Shown here: positions 35,782 to 45,199 of the stretch, in pieces
Layout: each line of letters begins with the position of its first letter
How positions within the stretch are numbered: the first letter of the stretch is position 1
DNA from: Bacteroidota bacterium
GTDB taxonomy: Bacteria; Bacteroidota; Ignavibacteria; Ignavibacteriales; SURF-24
Direction: 5' to 3'
Assembly: GCA_030706145.1 (NCBI GenBank)
Contig: JAUZPB010000002.1
Coordinates: forward strand, 28,346-92,345
DNA: 64,000 bases
Notes under the pieces: model-generated
Told to the model about the DNA's origin: nothing
The model's input: only the letters and a program-made list of their open reading frames with translations
Databases searched by the model: none
Program-made: the position numbers and the translations under genes

Positions 35782-37104
35782 TTAATAGATCCTTCTTCCA
35801 ATTGATTTATCCAAGCGGACCTTTGCAACTTCATAATCGACCAGTGCATTATTCAGGTTCGTTTGCGCCTGAAGAACTGCAGTCTCGGCATCAATAAGGT
35901 CCGTACTTGTTGCCAGCTGAACATTATATTTATCATTTATTATCCTGTAGTTTTCCTTTGCCTGGTCAACGGACTGCCTGCTGACTAGTATTTTATCTGC
36001 AGATCTCTGATAAGTAAGGAAATTAGAATAGACCTCAAGATCAACTGCCTCATTTATCTGAGCAAGAGAAGTCTCTGTTTGAACAGAGGTTTCAGATGCT
36101 TGTCTGGTCTGTGAAGAAGTATAGCCCCAGTTCCAGATATCCCAGCTTAAGGTTACTCCAAGGTCCCATGTATCTTTGAACTGATCTAGAGGTGGTTGAT
36201 ATCTACTGTTTGGTCTGTTATAATAGTAATTAGCATTAAAGAAGACCTGAGGCATCCATCCAGAGCGGGCAGCACTGAGGGCCTCTTTACTAGCTTCATA
36301 TCTGTACTGCATTGATTTTAACTCTTCCCTGTTTGACTTAGCTTCCTTAATAATATCATCAAACCTGTAAGCAGAAGAGTTGTAAGAAGAAAAGTCTGCA
36401 TTTATATCCTTTACATCAACTTCAGTTTTTGCATCGAGTGAAAGGCCAACTGCCTGGTTAAATGCAACTCTTGCTATGTCAAGATTATTCTGAGCTTCGA
36501 TCTGTTGGAGTTTTGTATTAGAATACTGCACTTCAAGTTTTAGCACGTCGTTTTGCGTAACAAGTCCATTTTTTAAGTTATTTCTAGTATCCTCCAAATG
36601 CCTCTGGTTTTGCAGCAAGTTCTCATTAAGAAGAGCAAGAAGCTGCTGAGCCTTATAGTACTGCCAGAAAGCTGTTTGTATCTTAAAAGAAGCCTCGTTA
36701 ATATCTTTTGAATAATCTGCCTGAGCTGCCTGGCCATTTAAGATGGCAGCACTTCGTAAGGAAGAAAGTCTGAATCCAGTAAAAATAGGCTGCTGGAGAG
36801 ACAATCTAATGTTATAATTATTAAGAATTACATCCGAAATTGTAATTGGTTTAGGAAGAATTGGTATCTGAACCTGGAAAGGAGGCACGCTGCTAAGGCG
36901 AGTATAGCCGGCACCAAGTTTAAGCTGTGGCAACATTTGTGAATTTGCTTCAGTTACTTTTGCCTCTGCTGCTGATGACTTTGACTGCGAGATCCTAATA
37001 TCTTTGCTATTTTTAAGTCCCATTTCAATACTCTCTTGAATTGTCAGTCTTTGAGCATAAAGGCCAGCTGAAAGTAAGAGAAACATGAGAACCATTCTTT
37101 TCAT
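35782..37104 (-). CDS. TolC-family outer-membrane channel
   Basis: 440 residues: signal peptide (MVLMFLLLSAGLYAQ) and two coiled halves (LKNSKDIRISQSKSSAAEAKV; INDKYNVQLATSTDLIDAETAVLQAQTNL). It is inside an operon between two ABC ATPases and starts 21 bases after the first ATPase, so this export machine carries its own outer-membrane duct. Confidence 0.93.
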   Translation of the reverse strand: MKRMVLMFLLLSAGLYAQRLTIQESIEMGLKNSKDIRISQSKSSAAEAKVTEANSQMLPQLKLGAGYTRLSSVPPFQVQIPILPKPITISDVILNNYNIRLSLQQPIFTGFRLSSLRSAAILNGQAAQADYSKDINEASFKIQTAFWQYYKAQQLLALLNENLLQNQRHLEDTRNNLKNGLVTQNDVLKLEVQYSNTKLQQIEAQNNLDIARVAFNQAVGLSLDAKTEVDVKDINADFSSYNSSAYRFDDIIKEAKSNREELKSMQYRYEASKEALSAARSGWMPQVFFNANYYYNRPNSRYQPPLDQFKDTWDLGVTLSWDIWNWGYTSSQTRQASETSVQTETSLAQINEAVDLEVYSNFLTYQRSADKILVSRQSVDQAKENYRIINDKYNVQLATSTDLIDAETAVLQAQTNLNNALVDYEVAKVRLDKSIGRRIY

Positions 37105-37125
37105 TTTATATTTTCCTTAAATTTC

Positions 37126-38040
37126 TTATTGTTCACTGCTAATTAGATGAATAAATACATTTTCAAGTGAAGGAGGCACTTGTCTAAGGTCTGTTATTGA
37201 TATGGAATTATCTTTTAATAGATTTTCCAGTTCAGGACAATCCTTTGAGCAATCATCAACCACGACGTGTAATCTGTCACCGAACATTTGTACTTCAAAG
37301 TCTCTTCTTGTTTTAATAAGCTTATAGGCATCCTTAATAGGGTTACAAACAATTTCTATTACATCTTTTCCAATTGAAGCTTTGATTTTCTGTGGAGTAT
37401 CAAAACTAATAATATTACCTTTATTCATTAAAGCAACCCTGTTACATCTTTCAGCTTCATCAAGATATGGAGTTGACATAAATATTGTTATTTCCTCTTT
37501 TAGCAGGCTTGCAAGAATTTTCCAAAAGTCCCTTCTAGAGACCGGGTCAACCCCTGTAGTCGGTTCATCAAGATAAATTATCCTTGGTTTATGAATCAGC
37601 GTACATGCAAGAGCAAGTTTCTGTTTCATTCCTCCGGATAATCTTTCAGCAAGTCTGCTACGGAAAGGTGTAAGTCGAGTAAACTCAAGCAGTTCATCAC
37701 GTCTTTTTCTATAGTCTTTTACTCCATGTATGTCTGCAAAAAACTCAATGTTTTCATCTATTGTCAGATCACCATATAGGCTAAATCTCTGCGAGAGGTA
37801 ACCAATTTCTTTTTTAATCAGTTTTTTGTTTTTTATTAAGTCTTTACCAAAAATTTCAGCCGATCCCCCATCTGGTTCCAAAAGTCCGCAGAGCATTCTT
37901 ATTGTAGTAGTTTTACCTGCGCCATCTGGTCCGACAAGACCAAACATCTCACCTTTTTCAACATCAAGGTTAATTCCTTTAACGGCTTGAAGATCAAGGT
38001 AGCTCTTTTTTAATCCATTTATTTTAATTGCTGTTTCCAT
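37126..38040 (-). CDS. ABC exporter ATPase
   Basis: 304 residues: Walker A GPDGAGKTT, Q loop LSQRFSLYGDL, signature RLSGGMKQKLALAC, Walker B RIIYLDEPTTGVDP, and MSTPYLDEAERCN where the H-loop His is Pro (STPY instead of TTHY), so this NBD may be catalytically crippled. The usual C-terminal extension is present. With 34839-35780 it makes the two-NBD set that is fused in E. coli YbhF; here they are split and separated by tolC. Confidence 0.93.
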   Translation of the reverse strand: METAIKINGLKKSYLDLQAVKGINLDVEKGEMFGLVGPDGAGKTTTIRMLCGLLEPDGGSAEIFGKDLIKNKKLIKKEIGYLSQRFSLYGDLTIDENIEFFADIHGVKDYRKRRDELLEFTRLTPFRSRLAERLSGGMKQKLALACTLIHKPRIIYLDEPTTGVDPVSRRDFWKILASLLKEEITIFMSTPYLDEAERCNRVALMNKGNIISFDTPQKIKASIGKDVIEIVCNPIKDAYKLIKTRRDFEVQMFGDRLHVVVDDCSKDCPELENLLKDNSISITDLRQVPPSLENVFIHLISSEQ

Positions 38041-38056
38041 CGATAATCTTATTTTA

Positions 38057-39019
38057 TTATAGTATTATGGCTGCATCTGCCGGCATGCCGGGCTTCAGAC
38101 TAAAGTCAGGATTTTTAATTTCTATTTTTACTGCAAATACAAGTTTTGTTCTTTCATCCTTTGTCTGAATATTCTTTGGAGTAAACTCTGCCTCGGGAGA
38201 AATATAAATAACCTTTCCCTCAAATACTTTATCCTTAAAGGCATCTACTGTCACGTTTGCTTTCTGCCCAAGTTTCACTTTTCCAAGTTCTTCTTCTGAG
38301 ACATAGATTATAAGGTCAACCACGCTTAGGTCAGAAATTCTCATAAGAGAAGATGAAGGATTTACGGATTCGCCAATTTCAATAAACTTTTTGACGACGG
38401 TACCACTAGTTGGAGAGACCACATAACTATCTCTGATATTCTTTTTTAACTGATCTACACTAGCTGCAGATCTTTGCAGATTAGCCTCGGCCTGGCGCAA
38501 TTCCTCAGGGCGGGCGAAATTTTTCATCTTTCTAAGGTTATCTTTTGCAGCATTAAATTGCGCCTGTGTCATTTCAAATCTGGACTGCGCGTCCTCATAC
38601 TGTTTTTTTGTTATAGATTTAGATTGGTAGAGGTTGTTCATTCTATCCAAGTCATTTTTTGCCTGGTTAAAATTAATCTGAGCCTGTTTAAGGTTTTCTT
38701 CAGCCTGACTAATATCTTCCTTCCTGGCTCCCGATTTAAGAAGTTTATACTGTGCATCTGAAGCATCTTTACCTGCGAGGGCTTGATTTAGCTGTATATC
38801 GAGCATCTCATGGTCAATTGTAAGGAGGGTATCACCAACTTTAACATTCTCCCCCTCATCTTTTCTTATAGATTGAACCTGGCCCTGAACCTTTGAACTG
38901 ATTGTTACGTTTGTAGCTTCAATTGTACCTGATGCTTCAATTTTATTAGGATCTTTTCCCTGTCCGCAACCCCAAAGTATTAAGGCAGAAAATAAGAGAT
39001 AAGATAATTTTGCTTTCAT
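38057..39019 (-). CDS. HlyD-family membrane fusion lipoprotein
   Basis: 320 residues with a lipobox (SALILWGCGQG), so lipid-anchored in the periplasm. Lipoyl halves (VTISSKVQGQVQSIRKDEGENVKVGDTLLTID and SYVVSPTSGTVVKKFIEIGESVNPSS) flank a coiled hairpin (about 75-190), and a beta-barrel domain follows. It bridges the ABC pump to TolC (YbhG/YhiI type). It overlaps tetR by four bases (ATGA). Confidence 0.93.
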   Translation of the reverse strand: MKAKLSYLLFSALILWGCGQGKDPNKIEASGTIEATNVTISSKVQGQVQSIRKDEGENVKVGDTLLTIDHEMLDIQLNQALAGKDASDAQYKLLKSGARKEDISQAEENLKQAQINFNQAKNDLDRMNNLYQSKSITKKQYEDAQSRFEMTQAQFNAAKDNLRKMKNFARPEELRQAEANLQRSAASVDQLKKNIRDSYVVSPTSGTVVKKFIEIGESVNPSSSLMRISDLSVVDLIIYVSEEELGKVKLGQKANVTVDAFKDKVFEGKVIYISPEAEFTPKNIQTKDERTKLVFAVKIEIKNPDFSLKPGMPADAAIIL

Positions 39020-39624
39020 TGATCTATTCCATTTTTAAGATTATAAAATTGTTTGCTACCTTTTTCAGTCAATATTCCATTAAGCAGAATGTCGAATGTA
39101 ATTTCGACGGCATCCTTAAAAGAATAATTACTATTTAAAAGAAAGTCCGGTGTTACTATAGTGCTGACAGCAGAGATAAAAATTGGCATAATAAATTCTA
39201 TAGGTTTATCCTTGAAGAATCCCTCGTTTTTACCCTGCTCGATAAGCTGCTTTATGTTAGTGTTCATTTTTTTTACCCTGAACTGTTCGATCCTTTTCCA
39301 GAGATGCGGGGCATGCAGTTTCATATCCGAGAGCCATCTATCGCCAAGGCTCATAGAGATAGAACCAAGTAATCTGAGCATAGAAGTAATCTTAATAACA
39401 GCTGAGTGTTTTTGCAAAATAATATTGTCCATTTCTCCCGAGATCGTAAACATCAAGTGTTCAACAACTGCTTCAACAAGTTTTTCCTTGGATGGGAAAT
39501 ATTTGTAGATAGTCTTCTTGCTCATAGAAAGTTCTCTGGCTAGTTCATCCATAGAGGTTTTATAAAATCCCTCTTTTATGAACTTCTTTAGAGTAAACTG
39601 TAGAATTTTTTCCTGGTCTTCCAT
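39016..39624 (-). CDS. TetR-family regulator of the ABC efflux operon
   Basis: 202 residues. The start is set at ATG 39624 because the next candidate (TTG 39663) lies in the predicted -10 box; AAGG is 5 bases upstream of 39624. Residues about 8-55 are a helix-turn-helix (ILQFTLKKFIKEGFYKTSMDELA, KKTIYKYFPSKEKLV). The C-terminal domain is helical. An inverted repeat with a -35 box lies directly upstream, so it is likely autorepressed and controls HlyD-ATPase-TolC-ATPase-permease-permease. Confidence 0.92.
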   Translation of the reverse strand: MEDQEKILQFTLKKFIKEGFYKTSMDELARELSMSKKTIYKYFPSKEKLVEAVVEHLMFTISGEMDNIILQKHSAVIKITSMLRLLGSISMSLGDRWLSDMKLHAPHLWKRIEQFRVKKMNTNIKQLIEQGKNEGFFKDKPIEFIMPIFISAVSTIVTPDFLLNSNYSFKDAVEITFDILLNGILTEKGSKQFYNLKNGIDQ

Positions 39625-39661
39625 TGTCACCTTAAAAACTATTTTAGTATTTTCAGTTTCC

Positions 39662-39701
39662 AATTTAACAAACGGAAACTATTTTGTCAATAGAAGTTTC
39701 C
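39662..39701 (-). promoter_or_regulatory. Promoter with overlapping TetR operator
   Basis: Minus strand: consensus TTGACA (39685-39690), 17-base spacer, TAAATT (39662-39667). The inverted repeat GGAAACT (39674-39680) / AGTTTCC (39695-39701) has the -35 box in its centre. Repressor binding would block the promoter, a typical autoregulated layout. Confidence 0.7.
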
Positions 39702-39710
39702 AGTAATTTA

Positions 39711-39977
39711 TTAATCAGTGCTATTTTTTATGATTTTATCGATTAGCTCTTTTAGTATAGTAAGTTCTTGTTTAGTAGCTTTGGATAATGGGGCAATTGG
39801 TTGTGAAGTAATAGTAGAATTAAGGAGGGAATAAATTCTTTGAACCGAGAGTGTAAAAGTATATCTGTAATGATCTCTTTTCCATTCTTCATCTTTCTGC
39901 TTTAATGCTATGAGCTTGAGGTCCTTTTTAAGTTGCTCGAGCTCATAGTCTAAACGTTCTTTTAGCCAGTTATTCAA
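39711..39977 (-). CDS. Small helical protein of unknown function
   Basis: 88 residues from a TTG (AGG about 8 bases upstream), overlapping the methyltransferase stop by 8 bases. It is rich in Leu, Lys and Glu, with a first helix (WLKERLDYELEQLKKDLKLIALKQKDEEWKRD) likely coiled-coil, and no membrane segment or signal. Not recognised. The overlap suggests co-expression with the methyltransferase. Confidence 0.6.
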   Translation of the reverse strand: MNNWLKERLDYELEQLKKDLKLIALKQKDEEWKRDHYRYTFTLSVQRIYSLLNSTITSQPIAPLSKATKQELTILKELIDKIIKNSTD

Positions 39978-40569
39978 CTTTTGCGCCTACAAAGCGTATT
40001 AATACAGATTCGCCCTGGTGATACTTCCCCTCGTTTATCTCTGTAACTTCTTTGCTTAAAGTAATAAAATCCAGATCGGCAAATTTCTCTACAATTTCTT
40101 CCAGCGAATAGAGCAATTCCGGATCTTTAGGACCACCTGAGGTTCTTCCGAGCTGCTCTTTGTCAAAGACCTCCATAATAATTATTCCACCTGGTTTAAG
40201 AGCCTTAATTACTTTTTTGATGAGTTGACTTCTTAACTGAGGATCAAGGTGTAAGTAAATAAGAGCTGAAGCATCATAATAGTTCTCTGGAAGCGTAATG
40301 TCTTGTAAATCCTGCAATGTATAGTTAAGTTCAACGCCCTTAGACTTAGCAAGTTTTAAGGCTTTTTCCCTAGCAGCGCTACTAAAGTCAAAGGCATCTA
40401 CCTGCCAGCCAATCTGAGCTGCATAGACACCATTTCTACCTTCACCTTCCCCGAGCAGAAGAATTTTTCCTGGGGTGTGTTTATCTAGTTCTTCCTTAAA
40501 GAAAAGATTTGGATCTGATCCATATGCAAATCCCTCTTCAGAAAATCTCTGGTCCCAAAGTTCCTGCAT
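39970..40569 (-). CDS. Class I SAM-dependent methyltransferase
   Basis: 199 residues with Rossmann motif ILLLGEGEGRNGVYAAQIGWQVDAFD, residues after it (FSSAAREKALKLAKSKGV), ASALIYLHLDPQLRS and KALKPGGIIIMEVF. Resembles TehB/thiopurine-type methyltransferases from the start MQELWDQRFSEEGFAYGSDPN. The substrate is unknown. In an overlapping pair with the small protein; no link to the following hydrogenase-like genes is evident. Confidence 0.88.
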   Translation of the reverse strand: MQELWDQRFSEEGFAYGSDPNLFFKEELDKHTPGKILLLGEGEGRNGVYAAQIGWQVDAFDFSSAAREKALKLAKSKGVELNYTLQDLQDITLPENYYDASALIYLHLDPQLRSQLIKKVIKALKPGGIIIMEVFDKEQLGRTSGGPKDPELLYSLEEIVEKFADLDFITLSKEVTEINEGKYHQGESVLIRFVGAKVE

Positions 40570-40650
40570 TCAATTTCTCCTAAAAATAAATTTCTTCTAA
40601 AATACAAAATTTACCAGGACAAAATATATAACAATATTTTTTAGATACTA

Positions 40651-41436
40651 CTATTTTCTCCCCAGCCAATCTAGTATTCCAGAGATAAATGTAAGTGGAT
40701 GTGGCGGGCAGCCAGGTACAAACAGATCGACCTTAAACTTATCAAAAAAAGATCTATCGATTTCCTTTGAATCATAAAATACGCCTCCACTAATTGCACA
40801 TGCGCCAAATGCAATAACAATCTTTGGGTTTGGCACTGCTTCATATGTATCAAAGAGAGCAAGCGACATAGCCTTCGATACCGGGCCAGTAATTACAATA
40901 CCATCTGCATGGCGTGGAGAGGCAACAAACTCAATTCCGAAACGTCCCATGTCAAAATTGACATTTCCAAGAGCGTTTAATTCCATCTCACATCCATTAC
41001 AGCCTCCAGCAGATACCTGTCGTAGTTTGAGGGAGTGGCCAAATTGTTTTCTAATTTCCTCTGCAGCAATTTTAGGCTTAATAAAAGGTGTATTACCACT
41101 AAAGAGAAGTTGCTCTCGAGAAGAGCAGCTCAAATGATATTCACTGGTAAATTCAATTGCATTCTCAGGGCAGGCTTCACTGCAGATTGGACAGAAAGTG
41201 CACTTTCCAAGGTCAATTCTTAAAGGATCGGTTAAAAGAGCTTGAGATGGGCATAGATCAATGCACTCGCTACAAGCCTCAGGACATTTTTCTGGATATA
41301 GCTTAGGCATTCCGCGAAACAGTTCCGGTAATTTTGCAGCATTAATATCCTTTATAACCGGTTCACCTTGGGCAAGTCTGATTTTTAATCCTTTATACAT
41401 ATTGAGTTTAATAAATCCTATATACTTTTTTATCAT
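40651..41436 (-). CDS. Hydrogenase-4-like small subunit fused to a ferredoxin domain
   Basis: 261 residues. Residues about 30-105 form a two-cluster ferredoxin: CPEACSECIDLCP and CTFCPICSEACP. Residues about 135-260 form a NuoB/HyfI small subunit with the N2 [4Fe-4S] ligands at GGCNGCEMEL, GACAISGG and GCPPHP. In E. coli the ferredoxin (HyfH) and HyfI are separate proteins. Probably transfers electrons between the membrane complex and a soluble carrier. Last gene of the complex operon. The first codon may be TTG 41439; ATG 41436 is chosen. Confidence 0.88.
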   Translation of the reverse strand: MIKKYIGFIKLNMYKGLKIRLAQGEPVIKDINAAKLPELFRGMPKLYPEKCPEACSECIDLCPSQALLTDPLRIDLGKCTFCPICSEACPENAIEFTSEYHLSCSSREQLLFSGNTPFIKPKIAAEEIRKQFGHSLKLRQVSAGGCNGCEMELNALGNVNFDMGRFGIEFVASPRHADGIVITGPVSKAMSLALFDTYEAVPNPKIVIAFGACAISGGVFYDSKEIDRSFFDKFKVDLFVPGCPPHPLTFISGILDWLGRK

Positions 41437-41454
41437 CAAAACTAATTATCAAAA

Positions 41455-42960
41455 TCAAAGATCATGTCCCGAATAAGACAGATCGAAACTTTTATTGCAG
41501 AGCGGGAAGTTAGAAATTCCTTCATTACGAACAGAGAGTGCAAGTCCATACCAGTTATTAAAAGAGGGATCTTTTATCTTATAAGTCATAAGATTACCTT
41601 TTGTGTCAGTAAAAAGGCAATGTACAATTTCACCACGCCAGCCTTCAGTAAGTGATATTACACCCGCGCCTGGTTCAAGAGAAAGATTTGTAAAGTTGTT
41701 CTTTGTTTGCATCTGAGACGAAAGGTTTTCCTCAGGCATTTCATTGAACAAATCAAGAATAAATCTTAATGATTCATCAATTTCAAAAGAGCGTATCTTA
41801 GCCCTTGCAAAAACATCGCCAGAATCAAGTGAAACCGTCTGAATTACATGGTAACGGTAAGCGCCATATGGAAAATTCGTCCTTGTATCAATGTGTACTG
41901 CCGAAGCTCTTGCAGCAGGTCCAACCAATCCAATCTGTTTTGCCCACAAATTATGTACTTTACCTGTATCCTCCAGGCGTGACATAACAGATGTAGAGGA
42001 AAACATAAAGTCGTTAATTAGCTTAATATCTTCACTAACTTGCAGAAGGTTCACTGTAATTTTTTTTAGAACCTCCTCAGTAAGATCAAAACGCAATCCA
42101 CCGGGCTTTAATAACCCTCTTCCGAATCTTGAGCCGCAGAGAAGGGCCATACTATTAATGACTAGAGTTCTAAGTCTGCCATAAGAGGCAGCACCAATAG
42201 CAAAACCTACATCGTTTGCTACTCCACCAAGGCCACTTAAGTGCATTGCAATTCTTTCCAGTTCTTCGGCAACTACCCTTATCATACTTTCTCTTAAAGA
42301 AATAGACGTCTTTGATAGAGTCTCAATTGCCTGGCAATAAGCTAATGTATGGCCAATTACAGTGTCCCCAGCAATTGATTCAACGAGATTTAATCTTTTG
42401 AAATAATTACTTCTTAGCAAAATGCTTTCAATTCCGCGGTGTTGATAACCCAATGATATTTCAAGGTGAAAAACATTTTCACCATTGCACTGAAAGCGGA
42501 AATGTCCTGGTTCAATTACTCCGGCATGAACAGGTCCAACTGCAACCTCATGAATCTCATCACCTTCCAGATTGTAGAACTTATAAGGAACGTTGTCCAA
42601 AATATAGTCCTGTTTTCTAACTGGTCTAAGCCATGGGTGGTTCAGTGGCCTAATATGATGATCTTCAGCAAGCTCACACTCGAAATAATTAGTAAGAGGG
42701 AACTCATTTGCAAAGCTTTCGAATGAGTCATTTTCGAGGTCAAAAACCGTTGAAGTAAGATGCACGGCAGAAGTATCATCATTAGCAAAAACGGCCAATA
42801 TTTTTTTTGATGAAGCATTCTCTTCAACTGGAAAAAGTCCAATCATTCTAGAACCATTACTAAGTATCTCCAGGCACTCAGCTTGAAACTCTGCAATAGA
42901 GAGTTCCGGCACCTCTTTAGTCTTAAATAATCCCAGATTATGTGTTATTAAATTATTCAT
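41455..42960 (-). CDS. Hydrogenase-4-like large subunit lacking NiFe cysteines
   Basis: 501 residues fusing a NuoC-like front (about 20-120) and NuoD/HyfG-like body. Landmarks include PVHAGVIEPGHFRFQ, LEISLGYQHRGIE and the C-terminal SFDLSYSGHDL. The metal site is gone: the RxCGxC region reads ESIAGDTVIGHT (Ala197 and Thr200 for the two Cys) and the C-terminal DPCxxC region is absent. It also lacks the processed C-terminal extension. The protein therefore cannot carry a NiFe centre and belongs with Ehr complexes that use the fold without making H2. Confidence 0.88.
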   Translation of the reverse strand: MNNLITHNLGLFKTKEVPELSIAEFQAECLEILSNGSRMIGLFPVEENASSKKILAVFANDDTSAVHLTSTVFDLENDSFESFANEFPLTNYFECELAEDHHIRPLNHPWLRPVRKQDYILDNVPYKFYNLEGDEIHEVAVGPVHAGVIEPGHFRFQCNGENVFHLEISLGYQHRGIESILLRSNYFKRLNLVESIAGDTVIGHTLAYCQAIETLSKTSISLRESMIRVVAEELERIAMHLSGLGGVANDVGFAIGAASYGRLRTLVINSMALLCGSRFGRGLLKPGGLRFDLTEEVLKKITVNLLQVSEDIKLINDFMFSSTSVMSRLEDTGKVHNLWAKQIGLVGPAARASAVHIDTRTNFPYGAYRYHVIQTVSLDSGDVFARAKIRSFEIDESLRFILDLFNEMPEENLSSQMQTKNNFTNLSLEPGAGVISLTEGWRGEIVHCLFTDTKGNLMTYKIKDPSFNNWYGLALSVRNEGISNFPLCNKSFDLSYSGHDL

Positions 42961-43025
42961 TCTTTTATTCTTTAATTTTTTCTTTGCTCGCCAATTAAAA
43001 TTGAGAAGGGCGACACTCTATCATC

Positions 43026-44492
43026 TTAAAAGTTAAAGCTTTTTGCAATTTCAGAAACTGTATTATATAATGCTGGCGGAATAAATAGCCCCATAGCAAT
43101 AAGCACGCACAGAATTACTGCTGTTGAAAGGTGTGTTATATTCAACTTCTCGTCAAAAGGCTTATTGGTTTGATTTATTTCAGCTTCATTAATCTTAGTA
43201 GAGCCATACATCATCTTAAAAACATTTCTGCTCATTGCAATAAAAATAAACAACAGGAAAAAAAGTACTGCAGAAAGTAAAACATACTGACCGTTTGCTA
43301 ATAGCCCTTGAAAGATCATAAGCTCACTGAAGAAGATGCCAAATGGCGGCATAGCAACAACAGCAAGAAAAGCAAGAAGAAACAATATACCAGTCCATCT
43401 AAGGTCCTTTAAGAGAGAGAAAACATTATGGATCTCTCGGGACTTATAGTTTCTATGAATATTTCCTGCCATAAAGAAGAGAGCCATTTTTGTAAGCGAA
43501 TTATAGATCAAATGGAACATTGCACCAATAAAGCCAATTCCACCAATACCAAGTCCAAGAACGACAATTCCAAGATGTTCAACAGAAGAATATGCAATCA
43601 TTCTTTTATAGTTATTTAATCTGAACATAAACACAACTGTGACAATAAGCGATGCCATGCCACCAACAATCAACATAATCTGCGAGAATTGATAGACCGG
43701 AGTCTTTGAAGTTATTTGCAGCATTCTTAGCACACCCATCAGTGCAGTTCCCCCAAGTGATGCTGAGATAAGCGCAGCAATAGGGCTTGGTGAATTACTT
43801 ACTGCATCAACTTCTCCTGGGTGCATTGGAGCTATACCGATTTTAGTACTTAGTCCAACAAAAATAAAAATGTAGCTTGCCTTAAGCCAGATCATGTTAA
43901 ACTTTGTCGAATTTGCAATAAGGTTTGAAAAATATAATCCCTTTTCAAAAGCATCTGTTCCATGCATTGAAAGTGTTAAAAATAGTATACCAATAAAAGC
44001 AAAGGCAATACCTACAGAAACTAAGAATAAATACTTCCACATTGCCTCTAAAGATTCTTTATCTCGATAGTAGTAGATCAAAGGAGCAACACACAGTGTT
44101 GTTGATTCGAGAGCAACCCAATACAGCCCCAAATGATTACTTATAAGTGCAAGCGTATTGGCAAACAGATATAAATTTGTCATGTTATAAAATATTTTTC
44201 TAGACTTTTCAGGTTTTGCAACCGGAGAAAAGAATAAATACTGATAAGAGTTGATCATTACCCAGAAATATACATTTGACAAGATCAGCAGAAAGAGTTT
44301 TGTAAGAGCATCAAACCTCAGCCACTGCTCAAAGTCAGGGACATTACTACCAGAAAAGACTAAGCATGCAGCTGCAAGATGAATAGCAGCTACAATAATT
44401 GAAAAAGCATATTTTATTTTAAGATTGTCAAATACGAAAAATACTGCTCCTGTAAGAAGCGGTAATCCTAAAAGTGCAAGTATAAGGTACAT
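43026..44492 (-). CDS. HyfF/NuoN-like antiporter-type membrane subunit
   Basis: 488 residues with about 14 helices of the Mrp/NuoL-M-N family. Conserved features are WVALESTTLCVAPLIYYY (helix 5 Glu), IGIAPMHPGEVDAVSNSPSPIAALISASLGG and RMIAYSSVEHLGIVVLG with the pumping Lys/His. HyfF-like start region (VYFWVMINSYQYLFF). Probably moves H+ or Na+ when driven by the electron-transfer arm. Confidence 0.85.
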   Translation of the reverse strand: MYLILALLGLPLLTGAVFFVFDNLKIKYAFSIIVAAIHLAAACLVFSGSNVPDFEQWLRFDALTKLFLLILSNVYFWVMINSYQYLFFSPVAKPEKSRKIFYNMTNLYLFANTLALISNHLGLYWVALESTTLCVAPLIYYYRDKESLEAMWKYLFLVSVGIAFAFIGILFLTLSMHGTDAFEKGLYFSNLIANSTKFNMIWLKASYIFIFVGLSTKIGIAPMHPGEVDAVSNSPSPIAALISASLGGTALMGVLRMLQITSKTPVYQFSQIMLIVGGMASLIVTVVFMFRLNNYKRMIAYSSVEHLGIVVLGLGIGGIGFIGAMFHLIYNSLTKMALFFMAGNIHRNYKSREIHNVFSLLKDLRWTGILFLLAFLAVVAMPPFGIFFSELMIFQGLLANGQYVLLSAVLFFLLFIFIAMSRNVFKMMYGSTKINEAEINQTNKPFDEKLNITHLSTAVILCVLIAMGLFIPPALYNTVSEIAKSFNF

Positions 44493-44555
44493 ATTAAATT
44501 CTTATTCTTATTAATTTCTTATTCTTTAGATCTATTTGATAATGACAATTAAATT

Positions 44556-45191
44556 TTAATCCTTCAGCTCATCCAAAGCTGTAATATCATCGACAGAAAA
44601 TGTTGAACTGATTTTATTGATAGCAATACCCATAAGAAACACAACCACGAAGATATCCAAAAGAGCAGCGAGTTCAATTAGAAAAGGCATTTCAGAGGCA
44701 ACTGATATTCCAAGTAAAAATATGCCATTTTCAATTACAAGAAATCCAATTACGTGCACGATCAGTTTTTTTCTAAATATAATGATATAAAGTCCAATAA
44801 TAATGGTAGAGAAGGCAGCTGCAAAAGGAATAGCATCGATGTATGTATATTTTGCAAGCATATTACTTGAAATAAAAACTGCTATCATTGAAAAGACTGT
44901 AAGAAGCAGAAAGTTAAATTGCTGAAGATTAGATTCAATGTTCCTTTTAACTTCAAGTTCAATTATGATCTTTTTTCTTATATAAAGAGGGATCATGATT
45001 GCTTTTACAAGCAAAATAGTAACAGGCAAAATAAGAGTAAAAACTGATGGTCTATTTATCAGAGGCATAATAACGATAAAGAACAGAAGGATTCCCTGCA
45101 AAACAAAGACCTTCAGATATGCATCTACCCTTGTAGTTGTAGCAAGATAAAGAAGGCTCAGGCAAAATAAAATATTTAATACGTTTTCCAT
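44556..45191 (-). CDS. HyfE-like membrane subunit
   Basis: 211 residues with about seven helices (LNILFCLSLLYLAT, PLINRPSVFTLILPVTILLVK, FLVIENGIFLLGISVA). The pattern, including ENGIFL and LDIFVVVFLMGIAINKI, resembles HyfE/NuoK-MrpC-type proteins. 64 bases follow before hyfF. Part of the membrane arm. Confidence 0.85.
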   Translation of the reverse strand: MENVLNILFCLSLLYLATTTRVDAYLKVFVLQGILLFFIVIMPLINRPSVFTLILPVTILLVKAIMIPLYIRKKIIIELEVKRNIESNLQQFNFLLLTVFSMIAVFISSNMLAKYTYIDAIPFAAAFSTIIIGLYIIIFRKKLIVHVIGFLVIENGIFLLGISVASEMPFLIELAALLDIFVVVFLMGIAINKISSTFSVDDITALDELKD

Positions 45192-45199
45192 TTTATAAA

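Noticed and set aside
41455..42960. Active NiFe hydrogenase
   Set aside because: Both cysteine pairs for NiFe binding are missing in the large subunit.
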